Source: Deinococcus ficus | Lineage (GTDB): Bacteria; Deinococcota; Deinococci; Deinococcales; Deinococcaceae | Assembly: GCF_003444775.1 (NCBI RefSeq) | Contig: NZ_CP021083.1 | Coordinates: 248,001 to 312,000, forward strand | Direction of reading: 5' to 3' | Length of the DNA stretch: 64,000 bases | In this document: in pieces, positions 18,302 through 27,267 of the stretch | Layout of the letters: the number at the start of each line of letters is the position of its first letter | Position numbering within the stretch: the first letter of the stretch is position 1 | Made by a program: the position numbers and the translations under genes | Notes under the pieces: model-generated | What the model saw: the letters and a program-made list of their open reading frames with translations, nothing else | Database searches by the model: none | What the model was told of the DNA's origin: nothing

Positions 18302-19516
18302 ATGACCGCCTTCCCCACCACGCGCGCCGCTGAACTGATCGCCACGGAAGACCGGCTCGGGGCGCACAACTACAAGCCCCTGGACGTCGTGATCGCCCGC
18401 GCACGCGGCGCCCACGTGTGGGACACCGAGGGCCGCGAGTACCTGGACTTCCTCGCGGCGTACAGCTCCGTGAACCAGGGCCACTGCCACCCGCGCATCC
18501 TCGACGCCCTGACCACCCAGGCGCAGAACGTCACCGTCACCTCCCGCGCCTTCCGCAACGACCAGCTCGCCAGCTTCTACGAGACCGTCACCCGCCTCCT
18601 CGGGTACGGGGCGGTCATTCCCATGAACACCGGCGCGGAAGCGGTGGAAACCGCCCTCAAGATGATCCGCAAATGGGCCTACATCCACCGCCAGCTTCCT
18701 GAGGACGCGGCCGAGATCATCGTGATGGACGGCAACTTCCACGGCCGCACCACCACCATCGTCGGCTTTTCCAGCGAGGCGCAGTACAAGGCGGGCTTCG
18801 GGCCCTTCACGCCCGGCTTCGTGCGCGTGCCCTACGGCGACCTGGACGCCGTGCGCGCCGCCATCACGCCCCGCACGGCCGGCATCCTTTTCGAACCCAT
18901 TCAGGGCGAGGCGGGCGTGATCGTCCCCCCGGCCGGCTTCGTCAGCGGCCTGCGGGACCTGTGTGATGAGCACGGCCTGCTGCTCGCCGCCGACGAGATC
19001 CAGACCGGGCTGGGCCGCACCGGCCGCTGGCTCGCCTGCGACCACGAGGGCGTCCGCGCGGACCTCGTGATTCTCGGCAAGGCCCTCGGCGGCGGGGTGT
19101 ACCCGGTCAGCGCCGTGCTGTCCAGCCGCGAGCTCATGGACGTCTTCCGTCCCGGCGACCACGGCAGCACCTTCGGCGGCAACCCGCTGGCGGCCGCCGT
19201 GGCGAAGGCCAGCCTGGAAGTGCTCGCCGACGAGCAGCTGCCCGAACGCGCCGCCCGCCTCGGCGAGGCGCTGATGGCGCGCCTGAAGGCCATTCAGAGC
19301 CCCCTGATCCGCGAGGTCCGCGGCCGCGGCCTGATGATCGGCGTGGACCTGCACGGCCCCGCCCGCCCGGTCTGCGAGCAGCTCATGGCGCTGGGCGTGC
19401 TGTGCAAGGAAACGCACCACACCACCGTCCGCCTCGCCCCGCCGCTGATGATCAGCGAGGCGGACCTGGACGCCGCCGTGGCCAAGATCGAGCAGGTGCT
19501 CACCCAGGCGGGCTGA
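18302..19516 (+). CDS. rocD: Ornithine aminotransferase (ornithine--oxo-acid transaminase)
   Basis: 404 residues from ATG 18302. It is a class III PLP aminotransferase with GAHNYKPLDVVIARARGAHV near the start, NTGAEAVETALK, a DGNFHGRTT phosphate/PLP segment, LLAADEIQTGLGRTG, and the PLP Lys in LGKALGGGVYPVSA. The GAHNY and HGRTTTI motifs separate ornithine aminotransferase from acetylornithine and GABA enzymes. Reaction: L-ornithine plus 2-oxoglutarate to glutamate semialdehyde plus glutamate, linking arginine breakdown to proline and glutamate. Monocistronic, ending at a hairpin shared with the convergent mnh operon. Confidence 0.93.
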   Translation: MTAFPTTRAAELIATEDRLGAHNYKPLDVVIARARGAHVWDTEGREYLDFLAAYSSVNQGHCHPRILDALTTQAQNVTVTSRAFRNDQLASFYETVTRLLGYGAVIPMNTGAEAVETALKMIRKWAYIHRQLPEDAAEIIVMDGNFHGRTTTIVGFSSEAQYKAGFGPFTPGFVRVPYGDLDAVRAAITPRTAGILFEPIQGEAGVIVPPAGFVSGLRDLCDEHGLLLAADEIQTGLGRTGRWLACDHEGVRADLVILGKALGGGVYPVSAVLSSRELMDVFRPGDHGSTFGGNPLAAAVAKASLEVLADEQLPERAARLGEALMARLKAIQSPLIREVRGRGLMIGVDLHGPARPVCEQLMALGVLCKETHHTTVRLAPPLMISEADLDAAVAKIEQVLTQAG

Positions 19517-19529
19517 TCCCCGGACCCCC

Positions 19530-19560
19530 GCGCCGGTCCGCCAGCTGAGGCGGCCGGCGC
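19530..19560. terminator. Bidirectional hairpin between rocD and mnhG
   Basis: GCGCCGG-T-CCGCC (19530-19542) pairs with GGCGG-CCGGCGC (19549-19560), leaving one bulged T and a 6-nt loop, between two convergent genes. Confidence 0.6.
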
Positions 19561-19564
19561 GCCG

Positions 19565-19978
19565 TTACTTACCCTCGCGGTCCATGGCGCGCGTCACGTC
19601 GGCATCCGCCTGCGCGAGTTCCTCGGCGCGGCCCAGCGCGCCCCACTCGTCGATGCCGCCCGGCAGGACCGGCGGGAGGCCCCTCAGGTACGCCGCCTGC
19701 GCGATCAGGTACGCGGTCAGCGGCGTGGTCAGGAACTGGAACAGCAGCACCGCCAGCAGCCGCGTGAACGCCGCCGAGTCCTGGAAGGTCGCCGCCGCCC
19801 CCAGGAAGATCCCGGCCGAGCCGAGCGTCACGAGCTTGCTGCTGGCATGCAGCCGCGAGTACAGGTCCGGGAAGCGCACCACGCCGATCGCGGCGCTCAG
19901 CACGAAGAAGGCCCCGATCAGGATGGGCACGTCCCGCGCGGGCTGGAAGTCCGCCCAGGTGCTCTCCGCGCCGTTCAC
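19565..19978 (-). CDS. mnhG: Mrp-type Na+/H+ antiporter subunit G
   Basis: 137 residues from ATG 19978, with three predicted membrane helices. The MnhG/PhaG signature is present: VVRFPDLYSRLHASSKLVTLG and FLTTPLTAYLIAQAAY. It is a small subunit of the heteromeric Mrp antiporter needed for assembly. The hydrophilic C-terminal tail (about 35 residues, acidic) is longer than in many homologues. It is last in the operon, overlapping mnhF by 4 bp (ATGA). Confidence 0.93.
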   Translation of the reverse strand: MNGAESTWADFQPARDVPILIGAFFVLSAAIGVVRFPDLYSRLHASSKLVTLGSAGIFLGAAATFQDSAAFTRLLAVLLFQFLTTPLTAYLIAQAAYLRGLPPVLPGGIDEWGALGRAEELAQADADVTRAMDREGK

Positions 19979-20235
19979 CGCATCACCCGCCCGGTCAGCA
20001 GGTACCGCGTCAGGGCCAGGGTGCTCAGGAAGCCCAGCAGGCTCAGCAGCAGCGCGGCGTCCAGCGTCACGAGCAGCCGGGTCTTCACGGCCAGCAGCGT
20101 GACCAGCACCACCAGGTTCACGCTGAGAAAGTCGAAGGCCATGATCCGGTCCCCCCAGCTCGGGCCGCGCAGCACGCGGAAGGTGACCAGCAGCACGGAC
20201 AGCGTCACGATGCCCAGGGCGAGGTCCACGATCAT
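19975..20235 (-). CDS. mnhF: Mrp-type Na+/H+ antiporter subunit F
   Basis: 86 residues and three helices. The MnhF motif VLRGPSWGDRIMAFDFLSVN is conserved and the size is standard for the family. ATGA overlaps on both sides couple it to mnhE and mnhG. In Bacillus the homologue MrpF has also been tied to cholate efflux. Confidence 0.93.
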   Translation of the reverse strand: MIVDLALGIVTLSVLLVTFRVLRGPSWGDRIMAFDFLSVNLVVLVTLLAVKTRLLVTLDAALLLSLLGFLSTLALTRYLLTGRVMR

Positions 20236-20732
20236 GCCGCCCCCCCCCGCCCGCCGGCCGGGGCCGGCAGGAAGTCCAGCAGCAGCCGCTCGACGTTCTT
20301 CACGCCGGCGCGGGCCTCATCGGGGCTGGCGAGCCCGATGCCGTGCATGTACATCCGGGTGCGCCCGGCGTCGAAGCCGAGCACCACCGAGCCCGGCATC
20401 AGCGTGACCGTGGCGGTCAGAAGCGTGAGGGACAGGTCGGTGTGCGGGCGCAGCGGCACGCTGAAGATCATGGCGTTCAGGTTCGGGCGGGCCCGCAGGG
20501 CCAGCAGCGCCACCTGCACGTTCGCCACCGTCAGTTCCCGCAGGAAGGTGCCCAGGAATCTCAGCAGGGCCACGCTGGCCCGCTGGTAAGCGCGGGTGCC
20601 CAGCGCGTCCGGGAACAGCCGCAGCAGCAGGTACCCCAGCCCGAACCCCACGCCCAGTTCGCGCAGGTTCACGTCCCCGGACAGCAGGGCCCACACCACG
20701 GCCAGCAGCACGTTCAGCAGAAAGCCGCTCAC
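20232..20732 (-). CDS. mnhE: Mrp-type Na+/H+ antiporter subunit E
   Basis: 166 residues from ATG 20732. Two N-terminal helices are followed by a cytoplasmic domain with LTLLTATVTLMPGSVVLGFD and RTRMYMHGIGL, typical of MnhE/PhaE. The C-terminus runs through a C9 homopolymer (plus-strand positions about 20240-20248) encoding GGRGG, so the last residues are sensitive to sequencing error. Overlaps mnhF and mnhD by 4 bp each. Confidence 0.92.
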   Translation of the reverse strand: MSGFLLNVLLAVVWALLSGDVNLRELGVGFGLGYLLLRLFPDALGTRAYQRASVALLRFLGTFLRELTVANVQVALLALRARPNLNAMIFSVPLRPHTDLSLTLLTATVTLMPGSVVLGFDAGRTRMYMHGIGLASPDEARAGVKNVERLLLDFLPAPAGGRGGAA

Positions 20733-22285
20733 TTTGGTTCCTCCTTGTCGGTCTTCATCAGTTCCCGGCCGGTGGGGCGCGCCGGAATCCGGACCGGCTC
20801 CTCGCCTAGCACGCTGCGGACGTATTGCCCGGGGTCACGCAACTGCCGCGCGGTGGCCTCGGCGTGCGTGAACAGCGGTCCGGCCAGCACCACCAGCGCC
20901 GCGACGAGGGCCGAGGCGAAGTACGCCGGCCAGGTGGTGCGGCGCGTCACCGATTGCATCGGCACGGCCCGGTCGGCCTTGCCCCAGAAGAAGTCCCGCC
21001 ACACCGTGAGCAGCGCCATCAGGGTGATCAGGCTGCCCAGCAGAGCGCACACCACGCCCGCCACGGCCAGCACCGACCCCTGCGCCAGCCCCGCGCGGAC
21101 CAGGGCGTACTTCGCCACGAAACCCGCGGTGGGCGGCAGGCCCGCCACGGTCAGCAGGCACAGCAGGAACGCGCCGGCCAGCCACGGCAGCGGCTCGATG
21201 AAGCCCCGCCGGCCACGCACGGCGGGCGTGCCGGCGGCGCGTTCGGCCACCGCCGCGATCAGGAAGGTCGCCAGGGTCACCACGACGCTCACCGCCAGGT
21301 ACGCCAGCGCCGCGCGCAGGCCGTCCGGGGTGCCCAGCCCGATCCCGAACGCCAGGTACCCCACGCTGCCCATCACCGTGAACGACAGGATCCGGCGCCA
21401 CTCGCGCTGGCTCAGCGCGCCCAGCGCCCCGAACAGCATGGTGGCCGCCCCCAGTGCCAGCAGGAAGGCCTGCGGCAGCGCCGAATCCACCGGCAGGACC
21501 GTGGTGAACAGCCGGATCAGGGCGTACACGCCCACCTTCGTGAGAATCGCGGCGAAAAAGGCGCTGCTGGCCTGCGGCAGCGCCGGGTAGGTGCCCGGCA
21601 ACCAGAAGCCCAGCGGGAACAGCGCCGCCTTGGACGCGAACACCAGCGTCAGCAGCACCGCCAGGACCGACACCGTGGCGCGCGGCCCGAGTTCCAGGGT
21701 CCGCTCGGCGATGTGCGCGTAATTCAGGGTGCCCAGCGTGCCGTACACCAGCCCGCAGGCCAGCACCAGCAGCGTGGACGCCGCGAGGTTCATCAGGATG
21801 TACCGGAAGCCCTCGCGCAGCTGCTCGCGGGTGCTGCCCAGCACCGCCAGCGCGTAACTGGCGACCAGCATCACCTCGAACGCCACGAACAGGTTGAACA
21901 GGTCCCCGGTCAGGAAGGACAGCTGCACGCCCGTGAACAGCAGCAGACTCAGCGCGAACGCGTGGTGCTGCTCCCGCACGCGGTCCTCGTGGGCGATCAT
22001 GAACCACACCGCCACCACGCCGCTCAGGGACGCCAGCACGCTCATCCCGGCCGACAGGCGGTCGGCGGTCATCACGATCCCGAACGGCGCCGGCCACCCG
22101 CCCAGCTCGCTGACCAGCACCGAGCCGTCCGCTGTGGCCATCAAGAGCAGGCCAGAGCACAGCAGGGTGCCCAGCGCCCCGAACAGGGTCAGGCCGGCCT
22201 TCAGGGAGCGGCGCATGGGAATCAGGCACAGCAGGGCCACGCCCAGCGGCGTGAGGATCGGCGCGAGCGGCAGCGCGGACATCAC
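20729..22285 (-). CDS. mnhD: Mrp-type Na+/H+ antiporter subunit D
   Basis: 518 residues, about 14 membrane helices, Proton_antipo_M domain related to complex I NuoN/NuoM. Conserved segments include GDLFNLFVAFEVMLVASYAL (helix 5 Glu), SKAALFPLGFWLPGTYP (helix 7 Lys) and QREWRRILSFTVMGSVGYL. It probably carries part of the proton path together with MnhA. Overlaps mnhC and mnhE (ATGA). Confidence 0.95.
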   Translation of the reverse strand: MMSALPLAPILTPLGVALLCLIPMRRSLKAGLTLFGALGTLLCSGLLLMATADGSVLVSELGGWPAPFGIVMTADRLSAGMSVLASLSGVVAVWFMIAHEDRVREQHHAFALSLLLFTGVQLSFLTGDLFNLFVAFEVMLVASYALAVLGSTREQLREGFRYILMNLAASTLLVLACGLVYGTLGTLNYAHIAERTLELGPRATVSVLAVLLTLVFASKAALFPLGFWLPGTYPALPQASSAFFAAILTKVGVYALIRLFTTVLPVDSALPQAFLLALGAATMLFGALGALSQREWRRILSFTVMGSVGYLAFGIGLGTPDGLRAALAYLAVSVVVTLATFLIAAVAERAAGTPAVRGRRGFIEPLPWLAGAFLLCLLTVAGLPPTAGFVAKYALVRAGLAQGSVLAVAGVVCALLGSLITLMALLTVWRDFFWGKADRAVPMQSVTRRTTWPAYFASALVAALVVLAGPLFTHAEATARQLRDPGQYVRSVLGEEPVRIPARPTGRELMKTDKEEPK

Positions 22286-22710
22286 GGCCTCACCTCCACC
22301 ACGCCGCTGTCTTCCCAGTCGGGCTGATCCGGGCCCTGGTGCTCCGGGTCGGCGCGGTCCACGTCCTCCAGGCTCTCACGGGCCAGGCTGTCCCCGAGCG
22401 CCTCGACGTCCTCGTGTCCGGCCACCTGGTAGGCGCGCAGGGCGACCGTGAGCACCAGCGCGGTCGTGGCGAACCCGATCACGATGGCGGTCAGGATCAG
22501 CGCCTGCGGCAGCGGGTCCACGTGCGGGCCGGGCAGGGTCAGCAGCGGCGGACTGAACTGCTCCAGGCCCGCCACGGTCAGGATGGTGAGGTTCACGCCG
22601 TACCCCGTGAAGGCCAGGCCCAGCACCATCCGCACCAGGGAGCGCGACAGCAGCAGGAACACGCCGGCGGTGATCAGCACCCCGATGATGATTGCGAAAA
22701 ACGAGGCCAT
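22282..22710 (-). CDS. mnhC: Mrp-type Na+/H+ antiporter subunit C
   Basis: 142 residues and three helices homologous to NuoK (LVRMVLGLAFTGYGVNLTIL, PQALILTAIVIGFATTAL). The acidic C-terminal tail of about 45 residues (many Asp/Glu/Pro) extends beyond the membrane domain and is longer than in typical MnhC. The start immediately follows the mnhB stop, with an AGGAGG inside mnhB as ribosome binding site. Confidence 0.94.
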   Translation of the reverse strand: MASFFAIIIGVLITAGVFLLLSRSLVRMVLGLAFTGYGVNLTILTVAGLEQFSPPLLTLPGPHVDPLPQALILTAIVIGFATTALVLTVALRAYQVAGHEDVEALGDSLARESLEDVDRADPEHQGPDQPDWEDSGVVEVRP

Positions 22711-23208
22711 TCAGCGGTCCTCCTGAGGCCCCGGCGCGGCGTCCTCCGGGGCGAGTTGTGTGGGGCGCACGTCGATGAGGGCAGTGGTGATCGCCATGCC
22801 CGCCCCGATTACCACCAGGAAGACCCCGATGTCGAACAGCATGGCGCTGGCCCATTCAAACTCGCCGGTCAGCGCGGTCGTGATGTACCCGAAGTCGGTT
22901 TTCAGGAAGGGCCGCCCCAGCAGGTACGGCACCAGCCCCGTCAGGAACGACAGGGCCGCCCCGATAGGCACCAGGGCCAGCGGCCCGACCCGCATGGCGC
23001 TTTCCCCGGTCGCCATGCGGTGCAGCGTCAGGGCGCCCACCATCATCAGCCCGGCGATGAACCCGCCGCCGGGCGCGTTGTGGCCGCGCCACAGCAGCAG
23101 CAGCGCGAACAGCATGATCAGTGCGAACGCCGCCCGGCTGACCGTGCGCAGCACTGGGTCAGGCCGGGGGACGGCCGCGGCCGGCCGGGAGGAACGGGCC
23201 GGACTCAC
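22711..23208 (-). CDS. mnhB: Mrp-type Na+/H+ antiporter subunit B
   Basis: 165 residues with about four helices. The MnhB domain signature GHNAPGGGFIAGLMMVGALTL is present, as is a TDFGYITTAL segment. It overlaps mnhA by 4 bp (ATGA) and directly abuts mnhC. It assembles with the MnhA C-terminal domain in the Mrp complex. Confidence 0.94.
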   Translation of the reverse strand: MSPARSSRPAAAVPRPDPVLRTVSRAAFALIMLFALLLLWRGHNAPGGGFIAGLMMVGALTLHRMATGESAMRVGPLALVPIGAALSFLTGLVPYLLGRPFLKTDFGYITTALTGEFEWASAMLFDIGVFLVVIGAGMAITTALIDVRPTQLAPEDAAPGPQEDR

Positions 23209-25574
23209 GCCCGCCCTCCCCGGCCGCGCCGGACCCGACGTTGCCGGGCGGCCGCCGGGCCGGTGGCGTCGAGTTCCAGGTCGTCCGGGCGCTTCCCGGG
23301 CGCCTGCCCCGGGCGGCCGAGCTGCACCAGGCTCACGACCGCCAGGGCCACCATGCCCACCACTAGGATCTCGCCCAGCGTGTCGAAGCCGCGGAAGTCC
23401 ACCAGCAGGACGTTCACGGCGTTCTTCCCGCCGCCGCCCTCGTAGCTGTTCACCACGTAGTACGGCGAGATCGGCGGCGCCAGGAACCGCAGGCTGCTCA
23501 GCGTGAGCAGCGTGGCGCCCAGCCCGGCCGCGCCGGCCAGCAGGCCGTCGAGCAGCAGCCGGCCCCGGGTGCGCGGCAGGTCACGAACGCCCGGCAGGTA
23601 CCGGAAGGCCAGCAGGAACAGGATCACCGTGACCGCCTCCACCAGCAGCTGCGTGAGCGCAAGGTCCGGCGCGCGGAAGGCCAGGAACGCCGCGGCGGTG
23701 CCGAATCCGGTCAGGCCGGTGACGACCACCGCCGTGAGCCGGTTGCGGGACAGCACCACGCCGACCGCGCCCGCCACCAGCAGCACGCTGATCGGCACGG
23801 TCACCAGCGGCAGCTGCCCGATCGAGTGGAACACCTGCGGGGAGCGCCACACGGCGTACCCGCCCAGCGCCCCCACGACGAGCAGCATGGCGCGCAGCTG
23901 GTCCGGCAGCGCGAGCCCCTGGGTGTGCGTGATCAGCTGGCTCGCCAGGGCCCGCAGGCCGTCGGAAAGCGCGTAGTAGGCGGTGTTGGCGTTCCAGCGC
24001 GGCGTCAGGGCCGCCTGCAGGGCCGACACCCGGCCCGCCTGCGCGGCCACGAGCGACCCCAGCGCCCAGGTGAGCAGCGACAGCAGCAGGGCCGCGTTCA
24101 CGCCGTGCCACAGCGCCAGGTGCTCCCCGTACGCTGTGAACCGCAGGGCCGAGGCCGCCGTGCGCGTGAGCCACTCCGCAGACTGGGGCAGCAGCCCGAA
24201 CAGCACGGCGGCGCCGGCCAGCAGGAGTGGGGGCAGGTACAGCCCGGCCGGCGCCTCGTGCACGGCCGGCCCGGGCTGCGGGGCGGCCGGGGTGAAGAAG
24301 ATGCTCAGGAGCCGCCAGCAGTACGCGAAGGTCAGCACGCTGCCCGCCACCGCCACCAGGATGAACCCGGGCCCGTGGTGCAGCATCGCCTCGTAGAACA
24401 ATTCCTTGCTGACAAAGCCCCCCAGCGGCGGCAGGCCCGCCATGCTGAGCGTGGCCACCACCGCCACCAGGAAGGTGACCGGCAGCGCCCGGCGCAGGCC
24501 GCCCAGGGCGCGCAGCTGCGGAATCTCCCGGGTGCCGGTCTCATGGTCCACGATGCCCACCACGAAGAACAGCGCCGCCTTGAACGCCGCGTGGTTGAGC
24601 AGGTGCGCGGTGCCCGCGAAGCGGCCCTCGTCGGACGCCAGGCCGTACAGGCTCATCAGCAGGCCCAGCTGCGACACCGTGGAGTACGCCAGCAGGGCCT
24701 TGAGGTCGGTCTGGCGCAGGGCCAGCCACGACCCCCAGAACAGCGTCGCCAGGCCCAGCGGCACCAGCAGCCCCGACCACAGGGCGCTGCTGCCGAAGAT
24801 CAGCCCGAACTTGGCGACCAGCACCACGCCGGCCTTGACCATGGTGGCCGAGTGCAGGAACGCCGAGATGGGCGTGGGGGCCTCCATGGCGGTCGGCAGC
24901 CACAGGTGAAAGGGCAGCTGGGCAGACTTGGTGACGGCCGCCAGCACCGTGCACAGCAGCGCCGGCACGAACAGCGGCGAGGCTCGCACCGCGTCCAGGT
25001 TCAGCTGCGACAGGGTGGTGGTGCCGCCCGCGATGGACAGCATCGCCACGGCGGCCAGCAGGCCCAGGCCGCCCAGCGCGCTGATCAGGAAGGCCTTGAC
25101 CGCGCCGTCCCGCGCGGCGGGGCGGGTGTGCCACAGGCCGATCAGGAGGAAGCTGGTCACGCTGGTCATCTCCCAGAACATGAACAGCAGCGGCAGATTG
25201 TCGGACAGCACCAGGCCCAGCATGGACCCGCCGAACAGCAGCAGGTACGGGTAGAAGCGGCCGAACTTCTCCCCGGCCGACAGGTACGTCACCGAGTACA
25301 CGCTGGCCAGCGTGCCGATCAATCCGATCAGCACGGCGAACAGCAGCGAGAACCCGTCCCCACGCAGGCGCAGGTGCAGGTCGAGCTCCGCCACCCAGGG
25401 CGTCACCTCGGTGACGGGCGTGGCACCCGGCATCCCGGCCAGCGGCAGGCCCAGGGCCAGCGCCGGCACGAACGCCAGGACCGCCAGCCACCCGGTGTGC
25501 CGGCCCAGCGGCCGGGCCGCCAGGGCGCAGACGGCGGCGAGAAGAAAAGGAAAGATCACGGCGAGGCTCAGCAC
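23205..25574 (-). CDS. mnhA: Mrp-type Na+/H+ antiporter subunit A
   Basis: 789 residues. I chose GTG 25574, preceded by CAGGAG at 7 bases; the frame is open for another 300 bases upstream, but that part is low-complexity and not membrane-like. About 20 helices: a NuoL-like antiporter core (LFMFWEMTSVTSFLLIGLWH, PFHLWLPTAMEAPTPISAFL, LNHAAFKAALFFVVGIVDHE) and a C-terminal MnhB-like extension (LVDFRGFDTLGEILVVGMVA). It is first in the complete mnhABCDEFG operon, which exchanges cytoplasmic Na+ for H+ in alkali or salt stress. Confidence 0.95.
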   Translation of the reverse strand: MLSLAVIFPFLLAAVCALAARPLGRHTGWLAVLAFVPALALGLPLAGMPGATPVTEVTPWVAELDLHLRLRGDGFSLLFAVLIGLIGTLASVYSVTYLSAGEKFGRFYPYLLLFGGSMLGLVLSDNLPLLFMFWEMTSVTSFLLIGLWHTRPAARDGAVKAFLISALGGLGLLAAVAMLSIAGGTTTLSQLNLDAVRASPLFVPALLCTVLAAVTKSAQLPFHLWLPTAMEAPTPISAFLHSATMVKAGVVLVAKFGLIFGSSALWSGLLVPLGLATLFWGSWLALRQTDLKALLAYSTVSQLGLLMSLYGLASDEGRFAGTAHLLNHAAFKAALFFVVGIVDHETGTREIPQLRALGGLRRALPVTFLVAVVATLSMAGLPPLGGFVSKELFYEAMLHHGPGFILVAVAGSVLTFAYCWRLLSIFFTPAAPQPGPAVHEAPAGLYLPPLLLAGAAVLFGLLPQSAEWLTRTAASALRFTAYGEHLALWHGVNAALLLSLLTWALGSLVAAQAGRVSALQAALTPRWNANTAYYALSDGLRALASQLITHTQGLALPDQLRAMLLVVGALGGYAVWRSPQVFHSIGQLPLVTVPISVLLVAGAVGVVLSRNRLTAVVVTGLTGFGTAAAFLAFRAPDLALTQLLVEAVTVILFLLAFRYLPGVRDLPRTRGRLLLDGLLAGAAGLGATLLTLSSLRFLAPPISPYYVVNSYEGGGGKNAVNVLLVDFRGFDTLGEILVVGMVALAVVSLVQLGRPGQAPGKRPDDLELDATGPAAARQRRVRRGRGGRA

Positions 25575-25841
25575 AGCAACACTCCTGAAAAGGGCGGGGC
25601 CACGTCGGACAGGGAGGCCGGGACCGGTCGGGCACCGTCGGGACCGGGCCGGGCAGGGGGGCAGGTGCCGCGATGCGTCGCGGACGGGGGTGAGCTGGGC
25701 CAGGCGGCCCGCACCCACCAGGAAAGGCCGCGGGGCGCGGCCACGCTTCCAGAGTACCGTGCCGGTCCGGGTTTCCGCGCTGCGGGCTCCGCCGGCCCGC
25801 CGCTCTCGGCGCATGGCGCCCCGGTCGGGTATCGTGGCGGC

Positions 25842-25916
25842 ATGAGCGTCACTGCCGGCTGCCCTGCCCGCCCCCCCCACCTGCCCGCCGGCGCGGCGGG
25901 CCGGGGGCCCGCGTGA
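25842..25916 (+). CDS. Possible 24-residue leader peptide coupled to the next gene
   Basis: ATG 25842 has TATCGT (25830-25835) 6 bases upstream. The frame ends in a TGA that overlaps the GTG start of the downstream gene (GTGA at 25913-25916). The product is Pro/Ala/Gly-rich and interrupted by a C8 tract (about 25870-25878). Alternatively, adding one C would fuse this ATG in frame to the downstream protein, so the true start of that protein may be here. Confidence 0.35.
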   Translation: MSVTAGCPARPPHLPAGAAGRGPA

Positions 25917-26425
25917 CTTTCGCGCCGCCCACCGCCGGAGCCCTGCTGGACCTCGTGATGGCCTGGCAGCGCGGCGAGGTGGAGCGCGAGGCGCTGATCG
26001 GCGCGCTCGTGCGGGTGCCCCGTGACCAGGGGCACGTGGTGCACGAGGTGCTGCGCGACCTGTGCCAGCGCGTGACCTGCGCCGAGCCGCTGGGGGCCGG
26101 GGCGCATCCGGGCGCGCACCTGGACGCCTCCGTGTGGCGGGAGGAGCTGATGGGCTGCCGCGCGCGCGCCTGGGAGTACCCGGAGATCGCCGGGCTGCTG
26201 GTGGGCCCGCAGGTGGTGATCCTGGTGGACAGCCGCGAGGGCGTGATCCTGCGGGACGGCGCGGCGCGCTGCGTGCCGCGGAGCGTGGCCGGGTCGCTGA
26301 TGCTGCTGTGCCAGACGGTCGTGATGGCCCAGTCCGCGGTGGACGCCCGGGAGCTGGAGGCGCTGCGCAGCCAGCGGGTGAACTCGACCTCGACCTCCCT
26401 GTCGGAGATCGAGCCGGTCGAGTAA
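25913..26425 (+). CDS. Uncharacterised protein (170 residues)
   Basis: No recognised domain. GTG 25913 is the first start in frame and lacks its own Shine-Dalgarno, consistent with coupling to the leader ORF or with a start at 25842 if the C8 tract is misread. The protein is soluble: a helical N-terminal half (LLDLVMAWQRGEVEREALIG), then a beta-rich part (PQVVILVDSREGVILRDG), and a Ser/Thr/Glu tail. A hairpin terminator follows. Confidence 0.75.
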   Translation: MTFAPPTAGALLDLVMAWQRGEVEREALIGALVRVPRDQGHVVHEVLRDLCQRVTCAEPLGAGAHPGAHLDASVWREELMGCRARAWEYPEIAGLLVGPQVVILVDSREGVILRDGAARCVPRSVAGSLMLLCQTVVMAQSAVDARELEALRSQRVNSTSTSLSEIEPVE

Positions 26426-26429
26426 AGGC

Positions 26430-26460
26430 GAGCGGCGGCGGGCCAGCCCCGCCGCCGCTC
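26430..26460. terminator. Bidirectional hairpin terminator
   Basis: A 13-bp perfect stem (GAGCGGCGGCGGG 26430-26442 with 26448-26460) and 5-nt loop between two convergent genes; no T run. Confidence 0.65.
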
Positions 26461-26471
26461 AGGGCCGGGGT

Positions 26472-27266
26472 TCAGCCGCGGCGGACGGGGATGTAGAGGC
26501 GGCCCTGGGTGTTCCAGAGCAGGTCGAAGTCCCGTTCGGTCAGGGCGACGTTCGGGCCGTGCAGGGGGTCGCTCATCACGATGATGCCCTGGGCCTCGTC
26601 GTAGCCGCGCACCACGCGCCAGTGGGGGACTTTGCCGATCTGCTTGGCGTACTGAAGCACGATGACGGGGTTACCGGCCGCCACCTCGCGCTTCACGTCG
26701 GCGAGCGTGCCGCCCTTGTTCACCGGGGCGTCGAAGCCCAGCTTCTTGAGGAGTTTCTGCCCGGCGCCGGCGCTCATGTACTGCCCGCCGGGGCGCAGCT
26801 GCGCCTGGTACTTGTTCTGGGGGATGTTCAGGCCGTACAGGGTCAGTGCGGAGGAGATGCTGGCCGGGCCGCAGTTGTTGAAGGTCTGGTGGACGTACCC
26901 GACGCCGCTCAGGTACGCGCTCGTCGGGCGGTTGCCGAACCCGGCGGCGCGGAAGGTGCTGGGGGCCGGCAGGCGGTCCGGCAGGAAGATGCCGCGCTCC
27001 AGGCGGTTGCTGGGCAGCGGACTCGGGCTTGCGCTCGGGCTCGGCGCCGCACTCGGGGGGGTGGCGGGCGCGCTGCCGGGCAGGGTCAGGGTCTGGCCCA
27101 AGCCCAGGGTGCTGGTGGTGAGCCCGTTGAGGGCGATCAGGTCGTCCACGCTGACGCCGGCCGTGCGGGCAATGCGGTAGAGGGTGTCGCCGGGCTGGAC
27201 CCGGTAGGTCTGGGTGGCGTGGGCGAGCCCGCAGCAGAGCAGGAGCACGAGTGGAGCGAGCTTCAT
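26472..27266 (-). CDS. Secreted LysM plus C39-like cysteine peptidase-fold protein
   Basis: 264 residues from ATG 27266, beginning a signal peptide (MKLAPLVLLLCCGLAHA). Residues about 19-62 form one LysM peptidoglycan-binding domain (YRVQPGDTLYRIARTAGV). A Pro/Ser/Ala linker (about 65-90) follows, then a Peptidase_C39_2 domain with Cys in NNCGPASISSALTLYG, His in VPHWRVVRGYD, and Asp in VMSDP. It is predicted to bind the wall and cleave peptide bonds, possibly stem peptides or a secreted partner. The upstream start at 27311 would add a Lys-rich stretch from the AT-rich promoter and is unlikely. Confidence 0.88.
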   Translation of the reverse strand: MKLAPLVLLLCCGLAHATQTYRVQPGDTLYRIARTAGVSVDDLIALNGLTTSTLGLGQTLTLPGSAPATPPSAAPSPSASPSPLPSNRLERGIFLPDRLPAPSTFRAAGFGNRPTSAYLSGVGYVHQTFNNCGPASISSALTLYGLNIPQNKYQAQLRPGGQYMSAGAGQKLLKKLGFDAPVNKGGTLADVKREVAAGNPVIVLQYAKQIGKVPHWRVVRGYDEAQGIIVMSDPLHGPNVALTERDFDLLWNTQGRLYIPVRRG

Positions 27267-27267
27267 C

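Noticed and set aside
20238..20250. C9 homopolymer near the end of mnhE as a possible frameshift
   Set aside because: Only the last few residues would change and the 4-bp overlap with mnhF fits the frame as read.
25575..25880. Upstream extension of mnhA
   Set aside because: Arg/Pro/Gly-rich non-membrane sequence; GTG 25574 with CAGGAG begins the first helix.
23826..25916. Plus-strand frame of nearly 700 codons opposite mnhA
   Set aside because: Gln/Arg/His/Gly-rich antisense shadow of mnhA; only its last 24 codons (from 25842) have an independent start signal and are listed separately.
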